Positions 38,471 through 47,987 of a DNA stretch of 64,000 nt are shown piece after piece; the first letter of the stretch is position 1; the number at the start of each line of letters is the position of its first letter. This stretch comes from Magicicada septendecula (taxonomy: Eukaryota > Arthropoda > Insecta > Hemiptera > Cicadidae). The translations under genes and the position numbers were made by a program. The notes under the pieces are model-generated. The model did not search any database. It saw only the letters and a list, made by a program, of their open reading frames with translations, and was not told the origin of the DNA. The stretch lies in contig CM068370.1 of NCBI GenBank assembly GCA_034769895.1, forward strand, positions 46,180,344-46,244,343, read 5' to 3'.

Positions 38471-39080
38471 AATTGTGGTCACTAACATATACCACCTCAC
38501 GTTAGCGCACTTGATTTTCACTGATGATGGCACTTCCGAAACGTCTGGTTTTGCAGAAAACATTGGACCACGGCCAAACAGCCTGGAAAGGAATTTTATC
38601 AACAAACTACTTCATCGTTGCTGATAACGTAGTACACATAAAAAATTATCCCCTCCACTTCACCTATCATTTTAAATTATAGAAAATTATCCCCCTACCC
38701 CTTTTCATTTATGGATATTTCATGTACCTTTCTAGAGTGGATTATTATGACCTTTTCAGGATACTTTATTTATCAAAATTAAGTACTTTACTCTTGTTAA
38801 AACATAAAACGTTGCAGGTAAACTACCCCTTCTCGTTAACCGATCTTCACCAAAATCAACAGACCTTGAGTCCTCTACAATATGCAAAAAATATTTGAAT
38901 TTGCGGCGGTTATCATTCGCCATAGACAAAATTCTACACACAGACATCTTTCAAAAAATTACTTCTTTATGTTTTGAGGGTAGTACAATCAGAATCAGCC
39001 CTTATCTCGAACACGATTTTTTTTGCCATCCATGTCCTTATGGAACATGGAAGTAAAAACAATATCCTTCTTTTTATAAT
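38380..39080 (+). repeat. Family-B copy, single tandem unit
   Basis: Leader, CTGATGA (38521-38527), shortened stem region, GAAAC, spacer, one 160-bp unit (about 38810-38930) and the inner end (38960-39060). Gypsy-C is inserted just beyond the inner end. Confidence 0.8.
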
Positions 39081-39084
39081 ATGT

Positions 39085-39577
39085 TGTCACAGGACAAATG
39101 GCGCCAATCGTACACACTATAGTTTTTTAGGCCCTTAAAAGGACCGTTTGTCGGGTACGCTAAATCATTTGCGTACGCTGCCCGAGCCGCGCTGTGATGT
39201 TCGGCGGCTGCGTCCGCTGTTCCGGGCGTGCTGCGGTTCTCTTCTTTCGGCAGCGGTATGTAGAGCCCGCTGCTGTCCCAGTCGATGTCCATCACTGCTT
39301 CTCCTGCGTTCTCCATTCTTCCTTCTTCCTTTTCTTCCAGCTGGCTTGACGACGTCCAATGGAGTGCGCCAAAAATTTTTAGCGGCGCTGTTTTTATGCC
39401 CTGACAGGTCGTATGCCACGAACCTATCAGAGTGCCGCTGGTTGGCTCGCCTCGAGCACGTTAGATGGTCACGTTGAGGCCAATCAAGCTGCTGCCGATC
39501 CTTGATTGGGTCGCCTCGCCTTCTCGTGTCACGTCTCGGCTGGCGCCGAGAGCAGATCTTCGCCTCGCTATGTCACA
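39085..39577 (-). repeat. Gypsy-C 3' LTR
   Basis: Same length as 43596-44088 and identical as far as I can compare. The minus-strand purine/G-rich tract GACCCGGGGGAGT precedes it. It contains the last 39 codons of pol. Confidence 0.95.
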
Positions 39578-42500
39578 ACTCCCCCGGGTCTTGAATGCTC
39601 TCCGGTGGCCAGCCCATTGTTCTTCTCCGGCGGGTTTGAGCCGTTGGCGGTGAACCTTGTATGGACGTCCGTCCTTCTCCACCGTGTAAATCTGCCCGCC
39701 GAGGGTTGCGGCAACGCTAAAGGGACCTTCCCAGGCTGGCTCCCATCCAGGGTACCTCCGTCCTTTGGCTGGTCCGGCGTGGCTCTTGACGTACACCAGC
39801 TGCCCTACGGCCAGTGTAGGGTCCTGTGTCCTCCGTTCCGGATACCGCCGCCGCTGATACTGCGTCTGGTGTGACCTGGCCGCCTCTTCTCGTTCCTCAA
39901 TTGGCCGGACGTCCTGTTCTGCGTGTGGCCGGCTCCAGTCGCCGGGTCGGCGTAGGTCTCTGCCCAGCAGAAGCTCGCTCGGTGTCACTCCAGTGGCGGC
40001 GTTTGCACGATTCCGCAGCGAGAACAGAATCGTCGGCAAACGCTTGTCCCAGTCGCCATGGTCCTTGCAGTCATGGAGCTGGATCCGCAGCGCCTTCTTG
40101 ATCTCGCCGTTGCGCCGCTCGGTCGGGTTCGCCCTGGGATGGTAGTTGGCTGTAGTCCACGGTCGTATGTGCAGCTTGTCGCACATCTGCTTCCACTTGT
40201 GGCCCGTGAGCGGCTTTCCGTTGTCGGTGAGCAACGCCTCTGGGTATCCCCAACGAGGGAACACTTCTTCCTCCAGGTAGCGGATAATGGTGTCGGCGTC
40301 CGCCTTGCGCACGGCCTTTGCTTCCACCCATCTCGACATCATATCCGTGACCACTACGATGTACCGGTTGCCAGCTCGAGTCAGCGGATATGGTCCCATG
40401 ACGTCCAGGGCGACAGTATTCCAACATCTCCTGGGTCGGTGAGGTCGCTGTTGGTCCTGTTCGGGATTTGCGCCGCGCTTGTGTAGGGCGCATATTCTGC
40501 AACTCCGGACGTATCTGCGGACATCAATGGTTAGGCCGGTCCAGACGAAGTCCTTGCCGATGGCCCGAAACGTTTCTTCGGCCCCCGGATGACCGGCTTC
40601 AGGGAAGTCGTGGAAGTGCCTGATGACCTCCATGCGGACACTCGGCGGCACGTACAATCCTGGTTCCTGGTTGCGTCTGTCCTTCCAAACCAGGCCGTTG
40701 TCCACCCGGTATCCTCTCGCTGTAGCCGCCGCAGGGTCGTTTCTCCACGCTTGGCACTCCTGGTCGCCTTCTTGCGCCTCCTGCACTGCCTGATGGATGC
40801 CGACAGCTGTGATTTCTTGTAGTCGGGGTGCAGCTGCCGCAACACTGCGAAGTGGCCTCTCTTCAGGCTGCATCCGTGGTTCTTCTTGGACGCCGGCAGT
40901 ATCTTCATGCCCAGGTTCCCTCGAGAGGAAGTCCGGCAACTCGTTCTCCTTGCCCGGGCAGTGGACGACGGTGAATTTGAAGCTCTGTATCAGTAGAGCC
41001 CAGCGAGCGTACTTCGTCTTCTGCCCCGTCGCCTGCTTCAGCCAAGTTAGCGCCTTGTTGTCGGTCCTTAGGGTGAAATGTCGATCCTCCAAGTATGGCC
41101 GGTATTTCTTGATGGCCCAGACGACTGCCAAACACTCCAGTTCGTTGGAGTGGTAGTTCTTCTCCGCCTCGTGGAGCTTGGCACTGGCGTACGAGATGAT
41201 ACGCCTCTCTCCGGCTTCGGTGCATTGATAAAGCACCGCTCCAAGTCCCTTTTGGCTGGCGTCGGTCTGCAGAAACATCGGCAAGTCTCGATCCGGTCGT
41301 GAGAGTTTTAACGGCTGCCGGAAAGCGGCCTTAACCTCTTCGAAGGCTCGCTGAGTTGTGTCGTCCCAATGCCACTTTCTTGTCCGCAGCAGGTCCGTTA
41401 ACGGTTCCGAAATCATGGCGAAGCAGGGGATGTACTCTCGCAGCCAGTTGCAGGTTCCCAGGAAGCGTTGCAGCTCTTTCTTGTTGCTGGGGGCCGGCTG
41501 GTCTTCAATCGCTCTGAGATGTTGCTGCTGCGGGAGGTTGCCGTCCGGAGTAATCTCGTGGCCCAGAAAGGCGACTTCTTCCCGGCCGAAGTGACACTTG
41601 TTGAGCGAGCAGGTCAGCTGGTGCATCTGCAGCCTTTCCAAGACTTGATCCAGGTGTCGCAGGTGCGTTTCCCAGTCGGGGGAGTAGACAATGATGTCGT
41701 CCAGATAGACGAGGCAGCACTCCCGTAATAGTCCCGTGAGAACATCCTGCATCAGCCGTTGGAAGGTGCTGGGCGCGTTCTTCAGCCCAAAGCACATCAC
41801 CCGGAACTGGTAGCGACCTCCGTCGGGCACCGAGAATGCTGTGTACTTCTTTGCTTCTTCCTCCAGCGGGATTTGCCAGTAGCCGCTCTTGAGATCTAGG
41901 GTCGAGAAGACTTGGGCCCCGCTGAGGTCCTTGATTGTTTCGTATATCAGCGGCAGTGGTGAGTCCACATCCTCGGTCTGATCGTTCAGCCTCCGGAAGT
42001 CTACGCAGAACCGGGGTGTGCTGTCCTTCTTCTTCACAATCACCACCGGAGAGCTGTATGGCGAGGTGGCCGGTTCAATGATACGCTGCCTCAGCATCTC
42101 TTCTACCTGTTCCCGGATGGTGCGTTTCTTCTCGTCGGAGTACCGGTACATTGGGAGCCGGAATGGCTGGCTACCTTCTATCAGCCGGATCTCGTGCTTG
42201 GCCGCAGATGTAGTGCGGAGCGGGCCACGGGAGAACAAACTGCGATGACGGTGTAACATTTCCAGAAGCCGTTTATGGTGTTGGCCACCTGCTGACGTTT
42301 GAAGGCTAGCTTCGTCAATGTCCTCTTCCTCGGGCTCCGCGCGGTCATTCCAGAAGACCGTCTGTCGGTTCTCGCTGCCAATGTGAAGGCAGCCCCGTCG
42401 GTAGTCCACAACTGCTTGGTTGGCCGTGAGCCAGTGGTGGCCCAATAAAACTTCTTCTTGCAGTCCGGGCACTTCTAGCAGACTGGTGGTGGTCGCGAGA

Positions 42501-42871
42501 CTTCCAATTATAATGTCTGCGACGACGGTGGCCGTTGAGTGACATTGCTGACCGTGTAGCGCTAGCTGGACAACTCGGGGCTCCGTCTTCCTTCCTCCGG
42601 GCAGCAGACCGGCTCGTACGAAGTCGTAGTTTGCGGCGGAGTCCAAGGCTGCGGTCAGTTTTCGGCCGGCGATCTCTATTGGAATGCGCGGTATGTCCGC
42701 ACCTAGTTGGTTCACGCGCCCCGGTGGGCTATTTACCGGGGCGCTTGGTCGTTTCCCTGCCGGTTCTTCACAGGGCAGTCCCGATGGAAGTGTCTTCCCG
42801 GGCAGTAGCGGCACTTGGGCGTTAGGCTGTTCAATCTTTGTTCCTCTTTCGTGCTTGAGGCCGATCGACAC
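39461..42871 (-). CDS. Gypsy-C pol: protease, RT, RNase H, integrase
   Basis: 1,136 open codons with no lesion. Protease active site DSAA at residues 77-80. RT: residues about 225-420, with FSTLDLKSGYWQI near 322-334 and YLDD at 389-392. RNase H: acidic residues in LQTDASQKGLG, NELECLAVV, LRTDNKALTW and LPDFLSR. Integrase: HHCC zinc domain from HFHDFPEAGHPG to CRICAL, then the catalytic triad in ALDVMGPYP, LLTDNGKPL and NPTERRNGE, and a C-terminal GPFSVAATLGGQIY segment. The frame overlaps gag by about 140 nt in the -1 register, so the true N-terminus is set by frameshifting near 42751. It ends at 39461, inside the 3' LTR. Confidence 0.95.
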   Translation of the reverse strand: MSIGLKHERGTKIEQPNAQVPLLPGKTLPSGLPCEEPAGKRPSAPVNSPPGRVNQLGADIPRIPIEIAGRKLTAALDSAANYDFVRAGLLPGGRKTEPRVVQLALHGQQCHSTATVVADIIIGSLATTTSLLEVPGLQEEVLLGHHWLTANQAVVDYRRGCLHIGSENRQTVFWNDRAEPEEEDIDEASLQTSAGGQHHKRLLEMLHRHRSLFSRGPLRTTSAAKHEIRLIEGSQPFRLPMYRYSDEKKRTIREQVEEMLRQRIIEPATSPYSSPVVIVKKKDSTPRFCVDFRRLNDQTEDVDSPLPLIYETIKDLSGAQVFSTLDLKSGYWQIPLEEEAKKYTAFSVPDGGRYQFRVMCFGLKNAPSTFQRLMQDVLTGLLRECCLVYLDDIIVYSPDWETHLRHLDQVLERLQMHQLTCSLNKCHFGREEVAFLGHEITPDGNLPQQQHLRAIEDQPAPSNKKELQRFLGTCNWLREYIPCFAMISEPLTDLLRTRKWHWDDTTQRAFEEVKAAFRQPLKLSRPDRDLPMFLQTDASQKGLGAVLYQCTEAGERRIISYASAKLHEAEKNYHSNELECLAVVWAIKKYRPYLEDRHFTLRTDNKALTWLKQATGQKTKYARWALLIQSFKFTVVHCPGKENELPDFLSREPGHEDTAGVQEEPRMQPEERPLRSVAAAAPRLQEITAVGIHQAVQEAQEGDQECQAWRNDPAAATARGYRVDNGLVWKDRRNQEPGLYVPPSVRMEVIRHFHDFPEAGHPGAEETFRAIGKDFVWTGLTIDVRRYVRSCRICALHKRGANPEQDQQRPHRPRRCWNTVALDVMGPYPLTRAGNRYIVVVTDMMSRWVEAKAVRKADADTIIRYLEEEVFPRWGYPEALLTDNGKPLTGHKWKQMCDKLHIRPWTTANYHPRANPTERRNGEIKKALRIQLHDCKDHGDWDKRLPTILFSLRNRANAATGVTPSELLLGRDLRRPGDWSRPHAEQDVRPIEEREEAARSHQTQYQRRRYPERRTQDPTLAVGQLVYVKSHAGPAKGRRYPGWEPAWEGPFSVAATLGGQIYTVEKDGRPYKVHRQRLKPAGEEQWAGHRRAFKTRGSCDIARRRSALGASRDVTREGEATQSRIGSSLIGLNVTI
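42716..42757 (-). promoter_or_regulatory. Gypsy-C programmed -1 frameshift signal
   Basis: On the minus strand G GGA AAC (42757-42751) is in gag phase (codons CAG GGA AAC). A 6-nt spacer (GACCAA) follows, then stem GCGCCCCGG (42744-42736) pairs perfectly with CCGGGGCGC (42724-42716) around an 11-nt loop that contains the gag stop TAA. Slippage by -1 enters the pol frame. Heptamer, spacer and stem all match known signals. Confidence 0.88.
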
Positions 42872-43827
42872 TGCTTCGACCCCCCTACTCGATCCAGGGA
42901 GTTTTCAGCAGAGTCATCCCGACCTCGCGCACGACTATCTTGATCCAAGTCCGCCTCGATGCTCATTGCCCGTTGTAAAAGTTCCTCTAAAGTCATAGGC
43001 GGCGGGAACCTCAGCGCAGGTCGAAGGCGTGGCTGCAGCTGTTGTGTAAGCATGGCTATGCTCGTCCTCTCGTCACCTCCGGGGTACAGACGGCGAAACA
43101 GCTTGATTTTTCTCAGGATGAAGATTTCCGCCGATTCCTGCCGCTGCGTTTGTCCGTACAGCTCGGCCAGCAGCTCTGCGTCTCGTTGCATCCCGCAGAA
43201 GTGATGCCGGAAGCGGTCGCAGAACTCGGGCCAATTTATCTGCAGTCCCGTGTATCTCTCTGCCCACGTGGCAGCTTCTCCTCGGAGCTGCCGCACTGCG
43301 TAATCTGCCCACTGTTCAGGTGGGACTCTGTAGTCCCGCAGCTGTCGCTCTAGCTGTTGAAGATATCGTTCTGGATCCTCGTACTTGAGGCCATGGTATG
43401 TAGCGGTGATCACCGGTGGCAACGTGCACCTCAGAGCTGCGGCGAATTGCGCAAAGCCTTGCTCTATTTCGAACCCGGTGTCCCGCTGGGTGTAGCTGTT
43501 GGGCGCCATGTTGTTTTGTGTGCCGGCTGGTAGTTCTCTGGCGTGGCTGGATCCTGCATCCGCAAGATGATCGTCGCCCCACGTTGGGCGCCACTTGTCA
43601 CAGGACAAATGGCGCCAATCGTACACACTATAGTTTTTTAGGCCCTTAAAAGGACCGTTTGTCGGGTACGCTAAATCATTTGCGTACGCTGCCCGAGCCG
43701 CGCTGTGATGTTCGGCGGCTGCGTCCGCTGTTCCGGGCGTGCTGCGGTTCTCTTCTTTCGGCAGCGGTATGTAGAGCCCGCTGCTGTCCCAGTCGATGTC
43801 CATCACTGCTTCTCCTGCGTTCTCCAT
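42733..43827 (-). CDS. Gypsy-C gag, opening inside the 5' LTR
   Basis: A 364-codon frame. The ATG at 43827 has a good context (AGAATGG) and lies about 75 nt downstream of a TATA-like box. The first 77 codons are LTR-encoded and the frame passes through the primer-binding site. The next Met, MAPNSYTQRDTGFEIEQ, is at about 43510 and could be an alternative start. The capsid-like part includes LRGEAATWAERYTGLQINW and FILRKIKLFRRLYPGGDER. A zinc knuckle CRYCPGRHFHRDC (CX2CX3HX4C) is near the C-terminus, with the frameshift heptamer right after it. Whether the LTR-encoded part is translated is inference; its openness over about 106 codons is what the sequence shows. Confidence 0.9.
   Translation of the reverse strand: MENAGEAVMDIDWDSSGLYIPLPKEENRSTPGTADAAAEHHSAARAAYANDLAYPTNGPFKGLKNYSVYDWRHLSCDKWRPTWGDDHLADAGSSHARELPAGTQNNMAPNSYTQRDTGFEIEQGFAQFAAALRCTLPPVITATYHGLKYEDPERYLQQLERQLRDYRVPPEQWADYAVRQLRGEAATWAERYTGLQINWPEFCDRFRHHFCGMQRDAELLAELYGQTQRQESAEIFILRKIKLFRRLYPGGDERTSIAMLTQQLQPRLRPALRFPPPMTLEELLQRAMSIEADLDQDSRARGRDDSAENSLDRVGGSKQCRSASSTKEEQRLNSLTPKCRYCPGRHFHRDCPVKNRQGNDQAPR
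43576..43593 (-). other. Gypsy-C primer-binding site, tRNA-Lys type
   Basis: Minus strand TGGCGCCCAACGTGGGGC, all 18 bases of the classical tRNA-Lys(1,2) site used by several retroviruses and gypsy elements, two bases (AG) from the LTR. Confidence 0.92.
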
Positions 43828-44088
43828 TCTTCCTTCTTCCTTTTCTTCCAGCTGGCTTGACGACGTCCAATGGAGTGCGCCAAAAATTTTTAGCGGCGCT
43901 GTTTTTATGCCCTGACAGGTCGTATGCCACGAACCTATCAGAGTGCCGCTGGTTGGCTCGCCTCGAGCACGTTAGATGGTCACGTTGAGGCCAATCAAGC
44001 TGCTGCCGATCCTTGATTGGGTCGCCTCGCCTTCTCGTGTCACGTCTCGGCTGGCGCCGAGAGCAGATCTTCGCCTCGCTATGTCACA
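43596..44088 (-). repeat. Gypsy-C 5' LTR with TATA-like box at 43901-43908
   Basis: On the minus strand GGCATAAAAACAGC supplies a TATA-like element. Transcription would start about 25-30 nt on, near 43873, leaving a leader of about 45 nt before the gag ATG at 43827. Confidence 0.85.
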
Positions 44089-44092
44089 ATGT

Positions 44093-45076
44093 ATTGCACA
44101 TGTTTTCTAACACGGGACACTAATTATTAGATAAAATGTTTACCTTCATTTAAGCCAGCTTCCACTCACTGTGTACTTTCTCAGAGGCCATAACATGTTC
44201 TTTTTAACGTTGCCGAACATAAATAGATTGTTGAATTAAAAATAATGTAAAGGATTAGCACCTGAAGTTTGCAACGTGCAGGTTGAAGAATCTATTTAAT
44301 TATTGCACTTAACTTGATATAAGTACTGATTACATTTCAGGATTATTATTTTCAGAAATAATGTATGTAAACCAGATTTCCCCATATAAAGTTAATTAAA
44401 ATTCTTTAACGCATAGCATTCCAGGCCTTTATGGTAGTAGATTTGTATTACTAAATTTGAATTTACACAAATAATTCTCTTTGATTAACCAGAGTTACAC
44501 ACACAAACTAAATGCTGAGTGTCCTCCTAGTGTATAAATTCAGCTAAAACACTATTCCAAAAACTTACCTTGTTACTAGAATATGTGACATGATGAACTT
44601 TTCATGTTAAATAGTTTAAATACTTTGTGTTGAGAGTTAAGCAATTTACCTAATTTTTATTTATGCAGGCGTATAGCAAAATCTGATCATCATGAAAAAG
44701 GAATAAGGCATTTTGTAATAGCAATTAACTGATTAGTTCCTGCTGTATTACTGACTCATATTACAAGACCAATTTTTGTTTAATTGAAGATATATTTTAA
44801 CTGTTTCTTTTGGTGCAATCTGTAAATTCCATGACACACATCCATAAAGGTTTGAAAATATGCTTATTGCAGTTTGATAGGAATACATTCTCAAAAAACT
44901 AATACAAATTTGTTATGTCTGATCACACCAGCTATCCTTTCTATTTGAAATGAGCCTTTTATCCAGATTTATTATATAGTATTGTGCCAAGATATATCAC
45001 TACATTTGTATACTGTAATACAGTAGTGGTAGAATATTATCATTCCACTAATATTACCCTAACATAATAAATGAAA
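44093..45076. other. AT-rich, no gene seen
   Basis: Starts directly after the Gypsy-C target duplication. No coding signature or known repeat recognised. Confidence 0.5.
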
Positions 45077-45858
45077 ATACATTATACAGTAAAATTTATT
45101 AATGAATCAAAGGAATTCAGAAATTCAACTGATAATCACCATTAGTACATAGTGTTACTAATTTCACAAGTCCACAAAATTTGTAATTATTAAATTCCAC
45201 TCTAACCCATTATTAATACTTAATCATTTGCGTGTTAACAGAAACTGCACATTGCTTTCTATTGCATTATGTTGAAAAAAGGATTTTAATGTACTTGTTT
45301 GGTTATAGGCCTACGTTAGATTGTACTGTGTTCTAAATTGGAAGTAGGTTTTAATTCCGGTACTTCAAATAAATACAGCCTTTTATCCATACAATAAATA
45401 CAGCCTTTGAATGTACACTAAGTAAGGAAATGTTTGTTAAGTCTAATTAATTTTAAAAATCTAAAAGGTTAAGTTAGATAATTAAATGTTGACACAACCT
45501 CCCAAAATCGTCTCTGTACCGTAATTATGTGCGATAAATGGAAACTAATTTCTGTACTTCCAATAAATACACCCTTTTAATAAAATATGTGTCAATAAAC
45601 CCCAATAAAATATGCACCAATAACGAAGCCTACTATCTAAGTTAGATAATTAAACGTAGACACAACCTCCCAAAAACGTCTCTGTACCGTAATTATGTGC
45701 GATAAATGGAAACTAATTTCTGTACTTCCAATAAATACACCCTTTTAACAAAATATGTACCAATAAACTCCAATAAAATATGTACGAATAACGTAGCCTA
45801 CTAGGTTATACATTCTAAATTGGAAGTACGGATAGGTTTTAATTCGAATAAATACAGC

Positions 45859-45979
45859 TACTAATGACAGCCTCTGATGAAGCCTTCTATAGGTGAAAGC
45901 CGGTTTAGGCTGTAAGGTATAACTTTACGTTTTTACTTATAAAAAACTTAGTGTTCCGAGTCGTCAATATTATAGTGAT
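45859..45979 (+). mobile_element. PLE copy 3: 121-bp 3'-end-only insertion
   Basis: Flanked by an 11-bp direct repeat ATAAATACAGC (45848-45858 and 45980-45990), which is part of the family-E unit it entered. The insert contains nothing but the last few codons, the hammerhead-like motif and the tail to ATAGTGAT. Confidence 0.85.
45867..45913 (+). ncRNA. Type-I hammerhead ribozyme-like motif, PLE family A, copy 3
   Basis: Same fold and sequence as 9363-9409. It begins 8 bases inside the 121-bp insertion, so the complete motif survived extreme 5' truncation. Confidence 0.72.
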
Positions 45980-46258
45980 ATAAATACAGCCTTTAATGTA
46001 TATACAGCCTTTTATCCATACAATAAATGCAGCCTTTTAATGTACACTAACAAAGGAAATTTTTGTTAAATATTAATTAATTTTAAAAATCTAAAAGGTT
46101 AAGTTACATTGTTAAACGTAGACACAACCTCCAAAAATCGTCTGTGTACCGTAATTATGTGCAATAAATGGAAACTAAATCTGTACTTCCAATAAATACA
46201 CCCTTTTAATAAAATATGTGCCAATACTCTGAATTCAAATTAAATAAAGAAAAAAGGA

Positions 46259-47182
<924 letters not shown>

Positions 47183-47187
47183 ATGGT

Positions 47188-47709
47188 TGGACGGTAGCGC
47201 GATGATTTTATTTTACTAGGTTGGCTAATCTGATTTATATCTCATCAACGTTCGCGTAATCGTACTTTGACCAGTGCACATTCAGTAATCTCGGCGTTCG
47301 GTTCGCCGGACCTTTCCGTCAAGTTAGTGTCGACATTAGATGTAGGCCTTAGGCCTTACTATTTTCTATCATGGCCAACTAGCGCCACAACTTCATTCTT
47401 AACTAAATTTATTAATTATTGATTCAATATGCAGCATTAGCCAGCCTTCTTTCAATTTATTACAGCTGTAATGTGATCATTCAAATTATTAAAACTATTC
47501 GTATACAGTCCACTTCTCTTATTCCTTAATGTAATTTAATACATCCTACACAGCATCTTCAATCATAATGGAAGACCAGCAGACAAATATTTAATGCAAG
47601 ATACATAATGTTCGCCTGCTCGGGCTGAACAAATTAACTCTTCCGGTCCGCACTTGCGGGACGTTACTTTTCTTAAACTGTTTCGGCCCACTTGGGCCGG
47701 GAACAGCCA
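47188..47709 (+). repeat. BEL 5' LTR
   Basis: Matches 53474-53995 over 522 bp with about four substitutions. It is followed by TATTTTTGGTCACTCCGGAC, in which TGGTCACTCCGG (from 47715) is a possible primer-binding site; the tRNA is not identified. Confidence 0.93.
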
Positions 47710-47987
47710 TATTTTTGGTCACTCCGGACCTGGATTTCCACTTAATGTCTTTTGTATCTTTTTCTGGCCATCACGGGCGGGTTAGCACGTCAGCTAATGC
47801 GACCGTGGCGTGATTTGCGTCGCCACTTCGCTCGTCGTCTTCAGGCAACGTGATAGCAAGTTCCTGCCGGCTGCAGTGCCTCAAGGTGGTCATCTTGCCA
47901 GCTGTTCACCATCATCATCAAGGAGCCGACGCTGCGGGACGTCGCTGACCAGGTACCACCAGCAACAGTAATAAGGTGCGTAAAAGA

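Larger units (their letters stand above)
39085..44088 (-). mobile_element. Gypsy-C, full-length Ty3/gypsy retrotransposon, apparently intact
   Basis: Two 493-bp LTRs (39085-39577 and 43596-44088), flanked by the 4-bp duplication ATGT (39081-39084 and 44089-44092). On the minus strand each LTR starts TGTGACATAG and ends CCTGTGACA. A perfect 18-nt tRNA-Lys primer site, a gag frame, a -1 frameshift signal, a pol frame with all catalytic residues and a purine-rich tract are present; there is no env. The two LTRs look identical by eye. The element is markedly GC-rich against an AT-rich background. I infer a very recent, potentially autonomous insertion. Confidence 0.95.
45077..46235 (-). repeat. 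Inverted copies of 37240-37500 and family-E units
   Basis: 45077-45330 mirrors 37240-37500. 45330-46235 carries family-E units with GTGCGATAAATGG anchor blocks near 45529 and 45697 and a variant near 46159. A short PLE insertion interrupts it at 45859-45979. Confidence 0.85.

Noticed and set aside
39165..39419. 84-residue frame present identically at 39165-39419 and 43676-43930
   Set aside because: It lies within the Gypsy-C LTRs in a register different from gag and pol; identity only reflects identical LTRs.
40058..43649. Many 75-140-residue frames on both strands across Gypsy-C
   Set aside because: GC-rich coding DNA has few stops in other frames; these overlap the real gag and pol and have no domain.
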